Below, piece after piece: positions 10,721 to 22,329 of a stretch of 64,000 nt of DNA. Position 1 is the first letter of the stretch. Each line of letters starts with the position of its first letter. The notes beneath the pieces were generated by a model. The model saw only the letters and a program-made list of their open reading frames with translations. It was not told the origin of the DNA and searched no databases. Source of the DNA: Sialis fuliginosa (Eukaryota > Arthropoda > Insecta > Megaloptera > Sialidae); assembly GCA_961205875.1 (NCBI GenBank), contig OY540821.1:15562001-15626000 (forward strand). The letters run 5' to 3'. The position numbers and the translations under genes are program-made.

Positions 10721-12253
10721 AAATTTTGAAAAAAAAAATAGAATTATGAATGTCCTGTCTATATTTAAAATAGATTTAACTATTTTCATAACCAATCGAG
10801 ATAATATTAGTACCTTAACCTTACTTGAACCTGCAACTATTTAAAGATCTGAATGTATTTAGTTTAATGAACAACTTAATAAAAATTAAGACAAACACAT
10901 AAAAGTACCTCTCCGACAACTATTATATAAGCGATTATAATCTTCTAAACATAAGATGTAATATATAAAATCTTTATGTACCATAAGTAATAAATACTGA
11001 TATTATAGGTTACATTTTTATTACTTGCATCGTGTAAAACCAGCTTCAGTTTTCGATATGTTTTACAGGCTCGTAAAGTGGTTAAAAATATTAGACATTA
11101 TTTTTATTTTATCATAAAGTGGTTTTGACACTTCTTGAAAGTCTAAGTAATAAAAATAATATATATAATTTATACGTGATGATCTTTATTATATTAGTTT
11201 AACACTTTACTAATCACATACCGGAAAGTACAGTAGTATCAACGTAAATTATATATAACTAACTTTGTGGTTTTTTTTCTATAATAAATTTTCACCGTTT
11301 TACTATTGTAAAGTTCCTAAAAATTAATTGACAGATGTAAATTGTATTTATTATATCATTAAATAAGAAACTGCATATTTGTCACTATCTTAAGTAATTT
11401 TTATAATAGGAGATTGTCAAATTTTTAATTTTTCATAAAGCTTTTTTTTGTTTATCTTGTTAGTGTAATATTGTAAAATAATTTGTCCCATATCTCCGAA
11501 AGTACTTATTAAATGTAAGTAAAATTATTGGATCATAACTTCGCTCTTCGTTAAATGATTTAATCTACGGTGCGGGACACTAATACAAAAAACTAGACTT
11601 GCATTTGACATTTTTTTTAATATCTGTTTTAATGAATTACAATAATAGAACGAATACCCAAAATGTATTCCAATTACAGTTATAATAAAAGTCATATGTT
11701 TACATTGATTTTAAAATTATTCAAACATTTTTTAAATTAAAAAAAAATACATAACACAAGGCTGACGTTTCAATTAAAAGCAAATTAATTATTTCTGAAG
11801 AAATATTCCGAGAAAATGTATACACAGCTATCTTGTTATGTAAAGAAAATTCTGTTTGTCCATCACAGCTTTTCCTTCCCTGTTTTCCTTTCCCTAAGTT
11901 CTTCATATATAAAGAATTTCACTTATTTCATAAATATTTTATCTTACGTAAACGCTACTAGAGTAAACTTGATGCTAAAGTAACTAAAAATAATAATAAT
12001 AACTATTGATTTATAGCAGAAAAAAGACATAAAAAAACATAATGTTGTTTATATTATACTTTTTTTTGGCCTTCCATGCTAGATGATTTAGCCAGGACTC
12101 TTTTTTTAAGGTTCTTTTATTACTTGTTTTTTTTTCGCTTTTCCCTTCACCTACTTTTTGTTTTCTTATTATCTAAGTACGGGAACACAAGACAGGATTG
12201 TGAAGTTGCCTCTGGGCCGCTCAGGGTAGGTTAAACAAGCATTATGGCCAAAA
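10721..12253. other. AT-rich stretch, nothing recognised
   Basis: Long AT-rich sequence with A/T homopolymers. The minus-strand frame at 11721-11906 ends near a GC-richer phrase but has no domain. No shared repeat was seen. Confidence 0.55.
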
Positions 12254-12295
12254 TTCAGAATTTAAGGTGGGTGTGTTCCCCACCTAAAATTTTGA
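12254..12295. other. Stem-loop, 18-bp imperfect stem
   Basis: TTCAGAATTTAAGGTGGG at 12254-12271 pairs with CCCACCTAAAATTTTGAA at 12278-12295 around a 6-base loop (TGTGTT), with two mismatched or wobble positions. It is followed by an A-rich run. Function is unknown; it may be the tip of a decayed inverted-repeat element. Confidence 0.6.
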
Positions 12296-13882
12296 ATAAT
12301 AAAAAATTAGATATTTCCGAAAGTAATAACGAGAAAAATTAGAAAAAATTAGAAAAACGTATAATGATGTCGAAATCGAAAGAAAATTATCAGCATTCAA
12401 CGCACTTAATTATTTTTTTTCAAAAATAAATCAAAATTAGTCATCTGTTTTCTTATAGACGGACAATTAAAAGTGGTTCTTAACTTTGCTAAAATAAAAT
12501 TAAATATTTCTAATAAAATAATTCTATTTTCTTTAATTTGAGATCTTCTTTTATTACAAATACATTTTAAGAAAATGTCGAATCATTTTTAGTCTGATTC
12601 TATAATAATTATAAAGAAAAACCATATCATGCGGTGTATAAAGATTATAAAACATAACATAATTGCATACAAAATGTAATTACACTATAGACCTTTTGTA
12701 ATTAACCTTCTAATAAAACTTTTCCTCGTACTAACGACACAATATATTACACTGAACTAAGTAAAAGAGTGTCGGAAAGTAATAAAATGATACTCTGAAA
12801 TTTCGCCTAGTCCGGTGTAACATAAATAAATATCATAGAACGATATTAATCGCTGGATATTGATAAATTACCATTTTGCGTGTGGATAAAAAATTGTTAC
12901 ACGTGGCCCGAAAAAGATGACGTTGCAGAATTTGACTGAATTAAGCCATTAGCCATGAGCCCACAATAGAGAAATTACCTTTTAAAAACACATTTAAATA
13001 ATGTTATAGAAATTACTGATCGTTTTTGACAAACTAAATCGTTAAGTAGATAATTTGTAATTTTTATTAATTGAGTAAAATTACTCAATATTTTTTATAA
13101 ATCATCATTGACAATATTTAAAAAATGCGCGATCTTGTATTTCTTTACTGAATTCGTAAATTCAACAGGGGCGTTCGCAGACAATTTTCCAGGGGGAGGG
13201 ATCAAAATAAAAAAAAACATACTAATATTAAAGCATTTTTTTCTATTCACTTACATATACACTACTTATTTACATTTTATTATATATCGTAACTGTTACA
13301 CTTAACGAAACGTTGACTATAAAGTTTAAAGTGGCAATTAATAATTTAACTGTTCTTATTGTTAGTTATATATAAATATATAAACATAAATGATTTTATA
13401 TTTAAATAAGTTGATATTTAACAGTTAAGACAGCAATAAAATTCTTTCAAGAAACAATTTACTATAAAAAAACAGATTGTTTTTTCTGTATAGTAAAATA
13501 TATACAAATTTAAGTTGCGTTTTTTAAGATGTTTACATAAAATGAATGAAATTTTCCAAGTAATTTATTCTTACGGTTTACACAAGAATATAAAACAAGC
13601 CTATAAAACTTCACCCTTTTGAAATTTTTCAGGAGCATTAACGATATTGTCTTTATATAGTCGCCTGTAAATAAAATTTTTACTACGGGTAAATAATTAA
13701 CATTTAACTAAATATTGAATGAAAGTAAATATAAACTGACAGATTGTTTTTAAATTTTTTAGTACGCTTTAGGATTTCTGGTTTTATCTCATTTTGTATT
13801 AGTCTATTAATATTTTAATGATTCAAAAACTTTTGTAGTGAAGTTTAGATAAGTTTTGTTTTTAAGAAACTTATTTTTTATG
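12296..13882. other. AT-rich stretch, possible hAT-like remnant near 13168
   Basis: ACAGGGGCGTTCGCAGACAA with CCAGGGGGAGGGATC just after it (about 13168-13205) resembles the CAGGGGCG-type ends of hAT-like elements, but no partner end is visible. The plus-strand frame 13108-13305 across it reads as random AT-rich sequence and is not called. Confidence 0.4.
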
Positions 13883-14161
13883 TTTTATTTTGTTTATGTT
13901 TTTTCTCCAGTAATGGATAAAGTAAAACCAGTAATGAGCTACGACACAAAAGATATAAAAGAAAGAATCGTCAAATTTGAAACAATGTAAAGCAGTTGCT
14001 ATGATAATATAATAATTAATAAATAAATTATACTAATAATTAGTTTAAATGTCCACCATTTTGACACCTATTGGCCGATTGTCATCAAATTACGCTGTAA
14101 GACAGTTAAATGTATATAGATTAATATTCAGAAATGCCAGTAATCAAATATCAACAAATAT
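13883..14161 (+). mobile_element. M1 MITE, copy 3 (both ends missing)
   Basis: Starts at TTTATTTTGTTTATG, with the internal CCAGTAATGGATAAAGTAAA box. It then jumps from CAGTAATGAG straight to CTACGACACAAAAG, a ~35-bp deletion relative to copy 2, and runs to ATATCAACAAATA. The terminal inverted repeats are absent on both sides. Confidence 0.85.
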
Positions 14162-14279
14162 GTTTTTAGTAAGTTCTTCGAATTGATGCATTATTTTCCA
14201 TTCTCATTTTAATCTATATATGCGATGGTATTATTGAAGTTTCTAGACAAGACTATATAAATAGTATAGGTGTTTATTA

Positions 14280-14450
14280 GGAAGTTTGCGGGCTGTACAA
14301 ATACTAACCGATGACCGGTCAGTAACGAAATTGGTAAATAATTCACTTAGACAGAACCGGCCGGAAATTAACTTGTATATCTCCCAAGTGACCGGGCAGC
14401 TCGCGTCAACGCTCCTCGGCCGAGTATAAACGCTACAATGACGTCACATG
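14280..14450. promoter_or_regulatory. CpG-rich palindromic patch with TATA-like box and CRE (candidate regulatory)
   Basis: A sharp GC- and CpG-rich island in AT-rich DNA. It holds four perfect palindromes: GACCGGTC (14313-14320), CCGGCCGG (14357-14364), CTCGGCCGAG (14415-14424) and TGACGTCA (14439-14446). TATAAA follows directly at 14425-14430. TGACGTCA is the known CREB/ATF consensus. The grouping resembles a core promoter or enhancer, but no transcript or exon can be tied to it, so the role is inferred. A decayed element end is an alternative. Confidence 0.3.
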
Positions 14451-14679
14451 CACTGATATATTATAGAAGTTTAGACAAAACATATGTACATTTATGTATG
14501 TAGCATTTCACCACTGACCCAAACGAATGTTATGCTAGATTATATTGAGCTATGTTCATACCAGTGGAGACGACATCTATGAAGACTCTATTATCAAACT
14601 GAATCATGTTTAACAGCTTATATTAATTAATTACATTTTCTTTCTCAATTTTTGTTTATTGTTGATAAGCTTTATTAGT

Positions 14680-14938
14680 GGAGATTGGAAAAATAGTTTT
14701 TCAACTATTGCGTAAAAATACATTTATTGTAATTTTTATTATATATCTCCACCATTTTCAGAAAACTGGTTTGATTGAACACGATTTGAAATCAACTACC
14801 TTTCCAACTATTTTTAAACTATTTGCGACACTTTTTACTGCTTCGTTTGCACTAATTATTATTAAATCAACTATTTCCGAAAATAAATTCAACTAGTAAC
14901 TATTTCATAGAAAATAACAACTCTTTTTCCAATCTCTA
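14680..14938. mobile_element. 259-bp MITE with perfect 9-bp target-site duplication
   Basis: The left end GGAGATTGGAAAAATAG matches the reverse complement of the right end (TAGAGATTGGAAAAAGAG). TTTATTAGT occurs on both sides (14671-14679 and 14939-14947) as a perfect 9-bp repeat. An 8-bp duplication TTTATTAG with one more terminal base in the element fits equally well, so a hAT-type (8 bp) or Mutator-type (9 bp) origin cannot be separated. The interior repeats AACTATT at least five times in both halves. The plus-strand frame 14678-14896 is incidental. Confidence 0.8.
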
Positions 14939-14947
14939 TTTATTAGT

Positions 14948-15765
14948 AATTTTTATAAAATCAAACCAAAACATTTTTATTACATTTACATCAATTTATG
15001 ATAAATTAAAAATGCTCATTACCACCAGATTAATCAATAATTATCCATTTAGGTGTAGTTACCTACAGGCTATGAACGAAAACTACATACATATGTAAAA
15101 ATATATTAATTTGGTGAGTTTTTATTTTTCAGCAAACTAGTAAAATTTAGAAAATTAGAGTAAGCATATTATGACCAAACTGATAATTTATCAAATATTG
15201 TAGTAAAAATCTGACATCTGGGATAACAAAAATTCAAGTAAAAAAGTATACATATGGGCAAACTATTAAAATTTATCAAAATATTAGCAAAAACGTCATA
15301 CCCCCGTTTACAATTTCTTAATAAAAAAAACATTCCAAAAATATCTTTCGTCACACAAATTAGGTACAAATGATTTTGAAACCAGACCGGATATCCTTAT
15401 AAAAACTAGTATCAAGTGACAGCAGAACCCTCTATTGGTTGAAATTTGAACACATTGGCCGAGAGGTTTTAACTAATTTGTAGTTACTTGAATTACTCGT
15501 GACGTCTTGAAAAATAAATCTAACCTTGTTAAATTGATTAATAAACACATTTACGATTATTATAAGATAATATCTGTATAGGGTGTCAGTTTCGATGTAC
15601 CAAGCAATTTTTTCGCGTAACTATGTTTTTTTTATCCTGCCTCAGAGTTATAATAGTACAAGGTTATTTTTCAATGGCTGTCTAAAGGAACTATTCGAGT
15701 TCAGGGACACAAACATTTTAATAAAAAAAATATTTTTTTTAATTTCACTAATTCATGAAACTTTG
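14948..15765. other. AT-rich stretch, nothing recognised
   Basis: AT-rich DNA. Frames at 15169-15369 (minus) and 15583-15912 (plus) have no domains; the latter runs into the PLE fragment, which supplies its C-terminal residues. TATAGGGTGTCAG at 15577 looks like a transposon end, but no partner was found. Confidence 0.5.
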
Positions 15766-15912
15766 CTTCTGGGTGTAAGCCGTTCCATTTTGGTCAACGT
15801 TTTATTACACATTACAGTGGACATATTTAGGGCTCTTCCAAAACGTCGCGGCTTACACCCAGAAGCCAAGATCCATATCAAGATCACCGCGGAAGCCTCA
15901 AGACTTGTATAA
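15766..15912 (-). mobile_element. Penelope-like element terminal fragment with decayed hammerhead motif
   Basis: On the minus strand the order is a 17-base arm (CTTCTGGGTGTAAGCCG), ATGTCCACTGTAATGTGTAA, AAAACGTTGACC, then the exact reverse-complement arm at 15766-15782 (CGGCTTACACCCAGAAG). The plus strand continues with CCAAGATCCATATCAAGA and CACCGCGGAAGCCTCAAGA, shared with 40306-40365 and 37330-37357. Penelope-like elements are known to carry hammerhead ribozymes in such terminal repeats. Here the CUGAUGA box is lost (CTAAATA) and GAAAC has become AAAAC, so self-cleavage is not expected. Confidence 0.6.
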
Positions 15913-16493
15913 TTTATTCTTTGACCAATTACTAAATCATTTTCAACAATATATGTATTTAATTCAGTATTGATATAAATCTTTTGTATAAAATATGACG
16001 TTATGGGTATTATATTAAGAAAATAAGTACTTAAGTAGTTAGAATATAGACAAAAATATTTTCGTATAGTTTATTAACGTGATCTTATCAAAATATTTTT
16101 ATAGTAAAAACAACTGCTGTTTTACCAAATATTTAACACTTCTATATACACATGTTTTATAATAAAATTTTTATTTATTGACTTATACGCTAATGAATAT
16201 ACAATATAATATACATACATAGTAAAAAATTATGAAACTGAATATATATGGGTTTTTAATTATTGTATACGTTTATAAATAATTTTTTAGTTATGCAAAC
16301 AATAAATATTATTGATAATGTGGAATTCGTGGTAAAATTATATTATATTTTACTATAACAATATTAATTACAATTAGGGAATATCATATATAGTACCATC
16401 TTATCGTCGACGCACCTCTGAAGAGGAAGGTGACAGATCCCCCTCCCCTTTTTTTATCAATATTCATTATGAATATAATATAAATGAAAATTA
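15913..16493. other. AT-rich stretch, nothing recognised
   Basis: AT-rich throughout, except a short mixed segment near 16405-16450 (GTCGACGCACCTCTGAAGAG, CCCCCTCCCC). There is no repeat shared with the rest of the window and no coding signal. Confidence 0.55.
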
Positions 16494-16645
16494 TAGGTAC
16501 CAGTTTTGGCCCCTTTAAGAGCAAAATATACTATTTTTTGGGATTGATGGGCTTTTTTTGTAATTCTCATGATCTTATGTTAGTAATAAAACAAATACCT
16601 CTTTATTAAATCAAATTAACTACCAAAGTTTGCAAATATACGATC
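16494..16645 (+). mobile_element. M1 MITE, copy 4 (5' fragment)
   Basis: Begins AGGTACCAGTTTTGGCCCCT, where the CTGGCA part of the terminal repeat is missing. It continues through GATTGATGGGCTTTTTTTGT, AATTCTCATGA and TAATAAAACAAATACCTC to CCAAAGTTTGCAAATATA. It stops there; the 3' three quarters of M1 are absent. Confidence 0.75.
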
Positions 16646-16737
16646 CTATGCGGCATTTCTTCTTTAGCTCGCGCTTTATTAATATTCTTTTACCGTATAT
16701 AACTTATTTTATTTAAAGTTATTTATTAAAATAAAAT

Positions 16738-17033
16738 ACCAAATTGGATGCTGTAAAGGTCAAATTATATCTACATTAAGTACTTGATTCTATACAATTC
16801 TTTAATACAGTATTTTGTTTAATATTTAACGGTTTAGGCGGTAAACTTTTTCCCGACTTGATTTACTATTATCGTCACTGCTTATTCCTTATGTTACCTT
16901 ACGTACAAAACTGGCCAGAAAACATATCTATGAATTAAACAAAAAAACACGTAAATCGGATAAGTGGTTCTCGAGTTATAAGCGCACTAACGGACAGAAA
17001 GACAGACGTTGAGGTTTAAATATAGTAAGGATA
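16738..17033 (+). repeat. RTE-like element, 3' part (same family as 40595-41533)
   Basis: Matches 40972-41533 in order: ACCAAATTGGATGCTGTAAA, TCTACATTAAGTACTT, GACTTGATTTACTATTATCG, GTAAATCGGATAAGTGGTTC and ACGTTGAG, ending in TAGTAAGGATAA. It lacks a central ~150-bp segment present at 41010-41165. The tail contains only a short ACGGACAGAAAGACAGACG, without the microsatellite expansion of the other copy. Confidence 0.75.
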
Positions 17034-19480
17034 ATTAAATCCGAATCTAATCTATAAAACCTACCACTTACTCATATCAAAATCTCATAGATAAGCTCAA
17101 CCACAATCTTCATAAGAACATACATACATCTATAAAATATTAATTTCAATTATGCTACGAGCAATTCTTAAGTGAACGTTATCTCGAAAACTTCTTGCAG
17201 CTTGCATAATATTAGATACTCGCACTCCAAGATATCTCTACCGAACACTTATAATTAACATTTGTGTATGACAAATATGGGAGGGGGACAGGGAGGAGAA
17301 AGGGGGTGTTTATTACCGTACCGGAATAAAGTAACGTTATTAGTTAGATAAAGTAAATAAAACTGTTATTTACCTTATCCTATGGCGGTGTAGAGGAGAA
17401 CAGGGGGTACACCAACTTGAATCTTTCGTTTTGCTTGATAATATACAAGGAAGGAACTATTTTTGTATTGTGTTTGACGAAAATAGTGTAAACATAACAA
17501 ATATATAGCTTTGTGTATTTTTAGAAATAGAATTGTGTCTATTATTAGTTATATATGTAGAAATAAATATAATGTTGAAGAATTTATTTATAAAATTTAT
17601 AATATACATATAAAGGTATTTTTATGATTCGTTTTGTCGAATTTTAATTCGCAAAAAAATTAATATAAAAAAAATTATATACATATATATATTTTTTGTT
17701 TGTTCGTAAAGTCTTATTGGGTAACTTTTGTTATTAAATAGAAATTTTATTCCATCAAAATCTCGAATTCGAAACTTATCGGTTTAACAGTACATATATA
17801 AATTTGATTAGAAAATAAAAATCGATAATACACATAAAATATCCAATTGTGGAAAAATACAAAAACCGCAATAGTCGACGAATTTGAATTATAATTTGTG
17901 TAACATAATATCACACCTACGAGACGAATGTTTATAATTTATTTGTTTTTATTGTTTTAGAAATATTAATAATGTATACACTACATTTATGTAGATAATG
18001 ATAGAAAAATAGCTACTATTTGAATAGGAATGCTTTTAAGATGTCTATCTCATAGCAGAAAAAAGTAAACACAGTATTTTATAACATTTAAAATAAATAA
18101 GTGTATATCAAGTTTAACAAAATAAAAATTCACTTTTTTCATATATTTGACATGCGATATTTTCAACAATATCGAACAATCTGTCTAGAGGTTATTAATA
18201 TAACTTTTTTTAAAGTTGAATCACATTTAATATTAAATAAAGATAATATAAATAAATATTGCATGTTTCGTTTTTATAATACAAATCGTTTCGATTAATA
18301 TAACATTTATGTGAAATTAATTCTAAAAATGTCGTCGTTTGGTGGATATTTAGGACCACTCGTCGAGACGAGATTATCTTAAATTTGAACGAGATGGGAC
18401 TTAGACGATACAATTTGAACTTGATCGAGGCAATACCGAGACTAGGTTATTTAAAATATCTTCTATAATTGTATTGACAAAAAGTTTTCAGTTCTTATTT
18501 TCTTATCATGATTTTAATCGCCTAAAAAGTTTTTTTTTTCACCTAACCTACCCCTTTCAAATTTAAATGCTTTTATTATGGGGCATTTAAGTCATGTATG
18601 GTTCTTCGTAACATTATTTTATTCAATACATTTTCATTATTTTTATAAAAACTTGATAAAAAATAGTTTTGATAAAATTCTAATACTTTTAATGGATCTT
18701 TTATAGAAAGTTACCATCGCTGAATATTAAAAAAAAGTCTATAGTTACAAAAAAAAGGTATAATAACAGAAAACACTTTGTTATAATTAATATTCATGAA
18801 TCATTATATATTACACATGCAAAGAAGTTATAACAAAAAGTAAAAATATTGAAAATGTAATTTAATTGACTTAACAATCAATCTGAATAAAGTTTTAATA
18901 ATTAAAATAAATGCGTCTAGACTCTAGACTGAAAATTTAATATAATCATGTGTTTAAACATATGATTTGAACTCACCTTTTCAAGACTTTTTGTAAATAA
19001 ATGAACAGCAATAATCTGCAACAGAAAAAATTCAATTAATCATAAATATAATAAAAATATAGTTGTAGATATCAGTAAAAATATGATTATTACAATTTGT
19101 CATGTCAAATATCAATTTCTAGTAGTCTTATTTATTTTTATAGTCTACACTGATATTTATTTAAATATTTATTAAAATATATATTGATTTATACCAGTTA
19201 TATAGTTTTATTTTATTTAGCTATCATATAAATAGAGCTTTTTTCTAAAACTTGTTTGCATCGGCGAATACCCAAATAAAATACTTTTTAAATTCACAAA
19301 CATTTAGATAACCACAATATGTATGCCTATGCACATTGTATGTACATAATATGTATGTGTGAAAGAGAGGGGAAGGAGGGGGTAAAGGTGTAGGTGTGTT
19401 TACAAACAGCTAATCGCACATTGTGTGACTACGCATTGACAGAACAGTAATACATGATAATATGAGTGATATGTGTCCAT
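17034..19480. other. Long stretch without recognised features
   Basis: AT-rich sequence with G-rich phrases near 17280-17310 and 19360-19390 (GGGAGGGGGACAGGGAGG, AGAGAGGGGAAGGAGGGGG). A moderately GC-rich patch lies at 18325-18440. Frames 18101-18298 and 18210-18413 overlap on opposite strands and read as random. Confidence 0.5.
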
Positions 19481-19527
19481 GAGTTTTGACACAATTGTCA
19501 AAACTCACCAAATTCACCCCCCCCCCC
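19481..19527. other. Perfect 11-bp stem-loop followed by a C11 tract
   Basis: GAGTTTTGACA at 19481-19491 pairs perfectly with TGTCAAAACTC at 19496-19506 around the loop CAAT. An 11-base C run follows at 19517-19527. The pairing is certain. The role is unknown; it may be a remnant of a small inverted-repeat element. Confidence 0.6.
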
Positions 19528-20442
19528 TCTACATGGCGGAAATCCCCTTAAAATACCTACTTGTTTTTTTCATTTTTTTTTATATGGTAGATAGCAAGTG
19601 CACTTTTAAAAACGCCATTTTTGTGATTTTTATCAGGCTGATTTGATAAATCAATGTCAATCAAATATTCTTATTGATTCGGTTAAAACGTATTAAACGG
19701 TTAAACAATATTGTAAGGTAACAATAATAAAAATAATTATTTTAAGTGTAAAAAACAGATTAAGCATAGGTAATATTATACTTAATTAAACATTTTTTTG
19801 TAGATATTATAATTATTTGAAAAATTCATTATTTTTAGCTATGTAGGGAATATAATTTTCTATAAATTATGTTCTATTCTTTTTATTCTGTATTCTTTCG
19901 TTCTATATTTTTTTAATTTGTCTGTATTACGTATAAGAAAGTCCAGTGGCTCCCATGACAGATATTTTAATACTAATTAAAATGAAATTGTCCAACGTAC
20001 ATACGTGTAAAACAAGTGATTTGAAATATGTACGTGTATTTATATTTCGATAACTATACAACGTACCTTTATCGAAAAATTATTGCGTACAAATTATCGG
20101 TTTGCAAATTATGTCATTCTATCTGTACATAATTTGTGAACACTACTCACTGCCACCTCACTCTGCCCAATGGCCCCCTTCATTAATCAGGCTAATTATA
20201 AAAACAGATTACTGCGAACGATTATAGTTTGTCGACATTCCCAATTTTTGGTAATCTAGTTAATGTGATAATTTCAGTGCAATGAGCAAACATTCACGTG
20301 AAAAACCGTGATGCTAGAAATCTGGTTCAATGTTTTATAAAAAAAATAATTAAAATTTTAAAATACTTGTATTTGTCGATTTTAATTCAAAAAATTATAA
20401 ACAATTTTGATTAATTCATTATTTTTATATTATTTTATTACA
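19528..20442. other. AT-rich stretch, nothing recognised
   Basis: AT-rich DNA with one mixed segment around 20150-20190 (CACTGCCACCTCACTCTGCC). No repeat or coding signal was identified. Confidence 0.5.
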
Positions 20443-20990
20443 CCAGGCCTGGCTAGCCCAAATTGCTCCACGGACCACACATAAACAGTAATTCAAAAAA
20501 AATTTCTCATAATTTTTTCGAACGAATTTCGTACTAATTGAATTCTTTTTCTAGTCAGATTCATTTTTTTAAAGTAGAACTACTTAATTTATATTATATT
20601 CGAGTTGATATTTCTATGAAAAGTTGAAATTTTTCAATGAAATTTCTATGAAAAGTGAAATTAAAACCATGAAATTTGAATAAAAAATTATGAGTTTTAG
20701 ATTTCATTAAAAGTATAAAAAAATGCACTTTTAACGAAATCTAAAATTAAATATTTTTTAGTCATTTTTTATGCTTCAAATTTTAACTTTCCTTAGAAAA
20801 ATCAATTTAAAGATAAGAAAATGTGGAGCATATTTATTTATATCAGAAATACATAAACTAACAGTTGTATGTAAGTATTATTTATTATGTTTTCAACTAC
20901 ATTTTTTTTAAAGTTTTATTAATTTTATACTTTTTAGCCGTTATATTTTTACTACAAAAAGTATACATTTATTGAGAACCACTGATTTAG
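20443..20990. mobile_element. Possible hAT-like non-autonomous element with internal hairpin
   Basis: The right end TTGAGAACCACTG (20973-20985) reverse-complements to CAGTGGTTCTCAA, a common hAT-type terminus. The left part AGCCCAAATTGCTCCACGGACCACAC has the ACGGACCAC phrase often found just inside hAT ends. The interior folds: TTTTAGATTTCATTAAAAGT near 20696 pairs with ACTTTTAACGAAATCTAAAA near 20727. The left boundary is uncertain, and no target-site duplication was found. Confidence 0.35.
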
Positions 20991-22127
20991 CGGATTGAAT
21001 TAAACATGAAGCACATTTTGGTTATGCCATAATCGTATTAGTGACTGATACTGAAATGCGATCAACTTAACTGAACCGTAAAAAGTACAAAAATATCCAG
21101 GAAAAGGACAAAAAGCTTTTCCCCGTTCTCTGGAGGACTGTATCAAAACAAAAATGTAAAAATTTATCAAGTACAAAGCCGAATACTCGTAATTTCATTT
21201 TGGTTTAGTAAAAAAATTTGATTGGATGATTGAAAATTGAATAATATCCATGGTGTGTTATTTAAAAAGCAGAATTGTCGACAAAAAATTCATTAAGATT
21301 ATATCTCTTTTTTTATACAATGCCACATATTGATTTTATTGTACAAATGTTGATATTACTTTAATATTGTTTTGATTTATAAGGTAAAAAATATATATAT
21401 ACAAGTTGTCATTTTCAGTAATATGCTTAAATAAACAATATATTTGTTTGCATACGTCTAAAAATCTTTTTAAGCATAAAATATCTATTTATATTAATAA
21501 AAATTTCATTCTTTTTAAATTGAGATGAAAAATTCTATAATATTATAAGGATTGCGTTTTTAATACCGTATAATAATTCAATTATTTTCAAAGCTTCAAC
21601 AAAAGTAAATATGACAAAATTTTTACTTTATTGTGTGTTATTTTTTGTTCAGATATTCAGAATAAATTTAATAGAATCGATTCATCGATTGGACGATATT
21701 ATAGTAGGTTTGGTAGATGGTAGTTTTATTTTTGATTTTTTTTTCTAGATTAAATCGACCAAAATAGGAACATATGCGAACCATTTCAAACTACACTGAG
21801 AAAAAGGATTAGTTATAGAAAATCAAATTTATTTAGTTGGCGTGTTTTCGAAAATATTTGTTAATTATTAACAAATAATTTATCAATACTTACTGGAAAA
21901 TACATTGAGTTGCCACTTTTTCGATATTATTGGTTTTTAACATTTATAAACTTTTAGAGGTTTTAAATCTACAAAAAGAGTGTAATTTTTATAGTTCACA
22001 AATGCAATTCAAAATAAAATAATCGAAGAAATTCAAAAATATATGGTACGGGGCATTAATACGCGAGGCTCGTCTCACACTTGACAATTCATTTTATTTT
22101 GATTAGGTTATTTCAGTCAATTGATTC
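20991..22127. other. AT-rich stretch, nothing recognised
   Basis: AT-rich DNA. A 19-bp palindrome TTTGTTAATTATTAACAAA lies near 21858. No other structure or coding frame stands out. Confidence 0.5.
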
Positions 22128-22329
22128 CCAGTATTATAAAGAATTCGCAAGCAAAAGCAAAGAAAAATATTTTTACGATGTATTTCCAGTGCGATTGGCA
22201 GCCGTGTTATGTTGTCTATGAATTTTAGCAATTTAGTTTCTACACAGATCGAATATATAGACAACATAACACAACTAAATACCCTGCAAATAGATTTATG
22301 TTTGCGACAGAATTCTTTATAATAACTGG
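22128..22329. mobile_element. ~200-bp MITE with inverted ends and inner stem
   Basis: The left end CCAGTATTATAAAGAATTC matches the reverse complement of the right end (CCAGTTATTATAAAGAATTC, from 22310-22329). A second inverted pair lies inside: GTGTTATGTTGTCTAT near 22205 and ATAGACAACATAACAC near 22257. It is non-coding and could form a cruciform. No target-site duplication was recognised and no second copy was seen. Confidence 0.65.

Noticed and set aside
15583..15912. Longest frame in the window (109 codons).
   Set aside because: Its last third is translated PLE terminal repeat, which is non-coding and occurs elsewhere in the window in other frames.
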